Source of the DNA: an uncultured Alistipes sp. | GTDB taxonomy: Bacteria > Bacteroidota > Bacteroidia > Bacteroidales > Rikenellaceae | NCBI GenBank assembly: GCA_910577475.1 | Contig: CAJTLJ010000009.1 | Location: 1 to 64,000, forward strand | Length of the DNA: 64,000 nucleotides | Reading direction: 5' to 3' | In this document: positions 62,949 through 64,000 of the stretch, in pieces | How the letters are laid out: the number at the start of each line of letters is the position of its first letter | How positions within the stretch are numbered: the stretch's first letter is position 1 | Translations under genes and position numbers: made by a program | Notes under the pieces: model-generated | What the model was told of the DNA's origin: nothing | Databases searched by the model: none | The model's input: the letters and a program-made list of their open reading frames with translations, nothing else

Positions 62949-63899
62949 ATGGCGAGTCAGACGCATAAGTGGTTCGTCGTCGTCAATCCCGTGGCCGGCC
63001 GCGGCCGCGGGCTGGACGACTTTCCCGAGATATCGAAGCTCCTGCGCGAGGCGGAGATCGACTACGAGCCCGCCTTCACCGAACACAAGTACCACGCTAC
63101 GGAACTCGCCGTGGCGGCGGTCAGGCAGGGCTATCGCCGCATCATCGTGGTGGGGGGCGACGGCACGCTGCACGAGGTGGTAAACGGCCTCTTCATCCAG
63201 AACGAGGTGCGGCCCGACGAGGTGCTGCTGGCCGTCATCGCCGTGGGCACGGGCAACGACTGGGTCCGCACGGTGGGCATTCCCGAGCGGCATCGCGATG
63301 CCATCCGGGCCATCGCCGAGGAGTGCTGCTTCCTGCAGGACGTCGGCGTGGTGAGCTACGAGGAGTCGCACTACCGGCAGTCCCGCTGCATGGTCAACGT
63401 GGCCGGTGCGGGGTTCGACGCCCAGGTCGTCAGGCGGGTGAGCCACCTGCAACAGAAGGCGCGCCTGCGGCGGTGGAGCTACACCTGGTGTCTGCTGCGC
63501 TCGTTTTTCGGCTACAAATCGACCGGCGTGAAGGTGTGGGTGGACGATAAGCTGGTCTACAACGACCTGTTGCTGAGCGTCGCCATCGGCATCTGCCAAT
63601 ATAACGGCGGCGGTATCCGCCAGCTGCCCGAAGCCGTGGCCGACGACGGACTGCTGGACGTGTCGCTGATCCGCCCCATCCACTTCTGGCACGTGCTGTT
63701 CCGGTTCAAGTACCTCTTCAACGGAGGCATCTACCGCATCCGCCACATCCTCAAGGAGCGGGGCAGCCGCGTGAGGATCGAGTCGTCGCCCGAGATTCCG
63801 CTGGAGGTCGACGGCGAGCTGCTGGGCGAGACGCCGCTGGAGTTCACCGTGCGGAGCCGTTCGATCCGCATCATCGTGTCGCGCGGTTTCAGAGGCTGA
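62949..63899 (+). CDS. Diacylglycerol kinase family lipid kinase (YegS/BmrU-like)
   Basis: A 316-residue protein. The start VVVNPVAGRGRG near residue 10, VGGDGTLHEVVNGL near 66 and IAVGTGNDWVRTVG near 92 are the three nucleotide- and catalysis-related motifs of the DAGK catalytic domain. The C-terminal beta domain carries DGLLDVSLI near 233 and the final PLEVDGELLG loop. Such enzymes phosphorylate diacylglycerol or related lipids. It starts four bases after pepD and is followed by a terminator. Confidence 0.9.
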   Translation: MASQTHKWFVVVNPVAGRGRGLDDFPEISKLLREAEIDYEPAFTEHKYHATELAVAAVRQGYRRIIVVGGDGTLHEVVNGLFIQNEVRPDEVLLAVIAVGTGNDWVRTVGIPERHRDAIRAIAEECCFLQDVGVVSYEESHYRQSRCMVNVAGAGFDAQVVRRVSHLQQKARLRRWSYTWCLLRSFFGYKSTGVKVWVDDKLVYNDLLLSVAIGICQYNGGGIRQLPEAVADDGLLDVSLIRPIHFWHVLFRFKYLFNGGIYRIRHILKERGSRVRIESSPEIPLEVDGELLGETPLEFTVRSRSIRIIVSRGFRG

Positions 63900-63915
63900 T
63901 TCCGGCCCTAACATG

Positions 63916-63953
63916 CGAACGGGGAGCATCCTTTTCAGGACGCTCCCCGTTTC
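63916..63953. terminator. Terminator behind the DAGK-family gene
   Basis: GAACGGGGAGC with a complementary GCTCCCCGTTTC folds around an imperfect stem and loop, and lies between convergent coding regions. Confidence 0.7.
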
Positions 63954-63970
63954 ATTATCGGGGTAGGGGG

Positions 63971-64000
63971 CTATTCCTCCTCCTCTACGACTTCGGTGAT
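63971..64000 (-). CDS. C-terminal end of a - strand gene (partial)
   Basis: Reading the - strand into the window edge gives ITEVVEEEE and a TAG stop at 63973-63971. A very acidic tail directly before a terminator fits a real gene end, but only nine codons are visible and the product cannot be named. Confidence 0.4.
   Translation of the reverse strand: MTEVVEEEE

Noticed and set aside
61473..63929. An 818-codon open frame on the - strand
   Set aside because: Antisense shadow of pepD and the DAGK-family gene, both of which have clear motifs on the + strand.

Overview
The window looks like a chromosome segment of a Bacteroidetes gut commensal of the Alistipes / Rikenellaceae type. The support is: promoter -7 elements of the form TAnnTTTG, GC-rich core genes, three GH97 glycosidases of the SusB type, DUF5723 and DUF4861 proteins, and a class III fructose-bisphosphatase. 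The genus is an inference from gene content and base composition.

Bases 1-23,160 are a surface-polysaccharide (capsule or O-antigen type) locus on the + strand. It starts with the tail of a dTDP-glucose 4,6-dehydratase. It then carries a Wzx flippase, a Wzy-like polymerase, twelve intact glycosyltransferases, a hexapeptide acetyltransferase, two integral-membrane acyltransferases, a nucleotidyltransferase-kinase fusion and an aminoglycoside-phosphotransferase-fold kinase. Many genes overlap by ATGA. The first 15.7 kb is clearly AT-rich and carries several decayed genes; after that the composition rises to that of the chromosome. The striking feature is a set of long G homopolymers inside coding regions. 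Two acyltransferases are frameshifted exactly at G8 and G9 tracts. Two glycosyltransferases are intact across G9 tracts, and one is intact across G7. Any one-base slip would truncate those three. The four longest tracts are all followed by TA. This reads as a bank of phase-variable contingency genes that could vary the glycan's composition and acylation.

Bases 23,160-37,375 are glycan catabolism. There is a SusB-like GH97, a DUF4861-like lipoprotein, and a complete galacturonate pathway in one direction (uxaC, kdgK, kdgA, exuT, uxaB, uxaA) followed by a pectin methylesterase and a GH43. Together these would demethylate pectin fragments, import the uronate and convert it to pyruvate and glyceraldehyde 3-phosphate. 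No SusC/SusD pair is in view.

Bases 37,380-46,030 are on the - strand: fbp, a DUF5723 outer-membrane protein with a lipoprotein partner, and a two-gene GH97 operon pairing a retaining-type with an inverting-type enzyme. Bases 46,110-53,100 hold uvrC, tRNA-Leu(CAA), a lower-GC UvrD-type helicase with an embedded nuclease-like segment and an HRDC domain, tRNA-Lys(TTT), and a saccharopine-dehydrogenase-family gene with a promoter divergent from and overlapping that of the tRNA.

Bases 53,170-64,000 are housekeeping genes (ybaK, a HAD phosphatase, DUF486, der, an MFS-OMP-phoH operon, pepD, a diacylglycerol-kinase family gene). They are interrupted by a lower-GC three-gene cassette (HNH nuclease, coiled-coil protein, DUF4407 membrane protein). 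Next to it are two tandem repeats that duplicate the 3' end of der. No transposase, integrase, CRISPR array or rRNA was seen.
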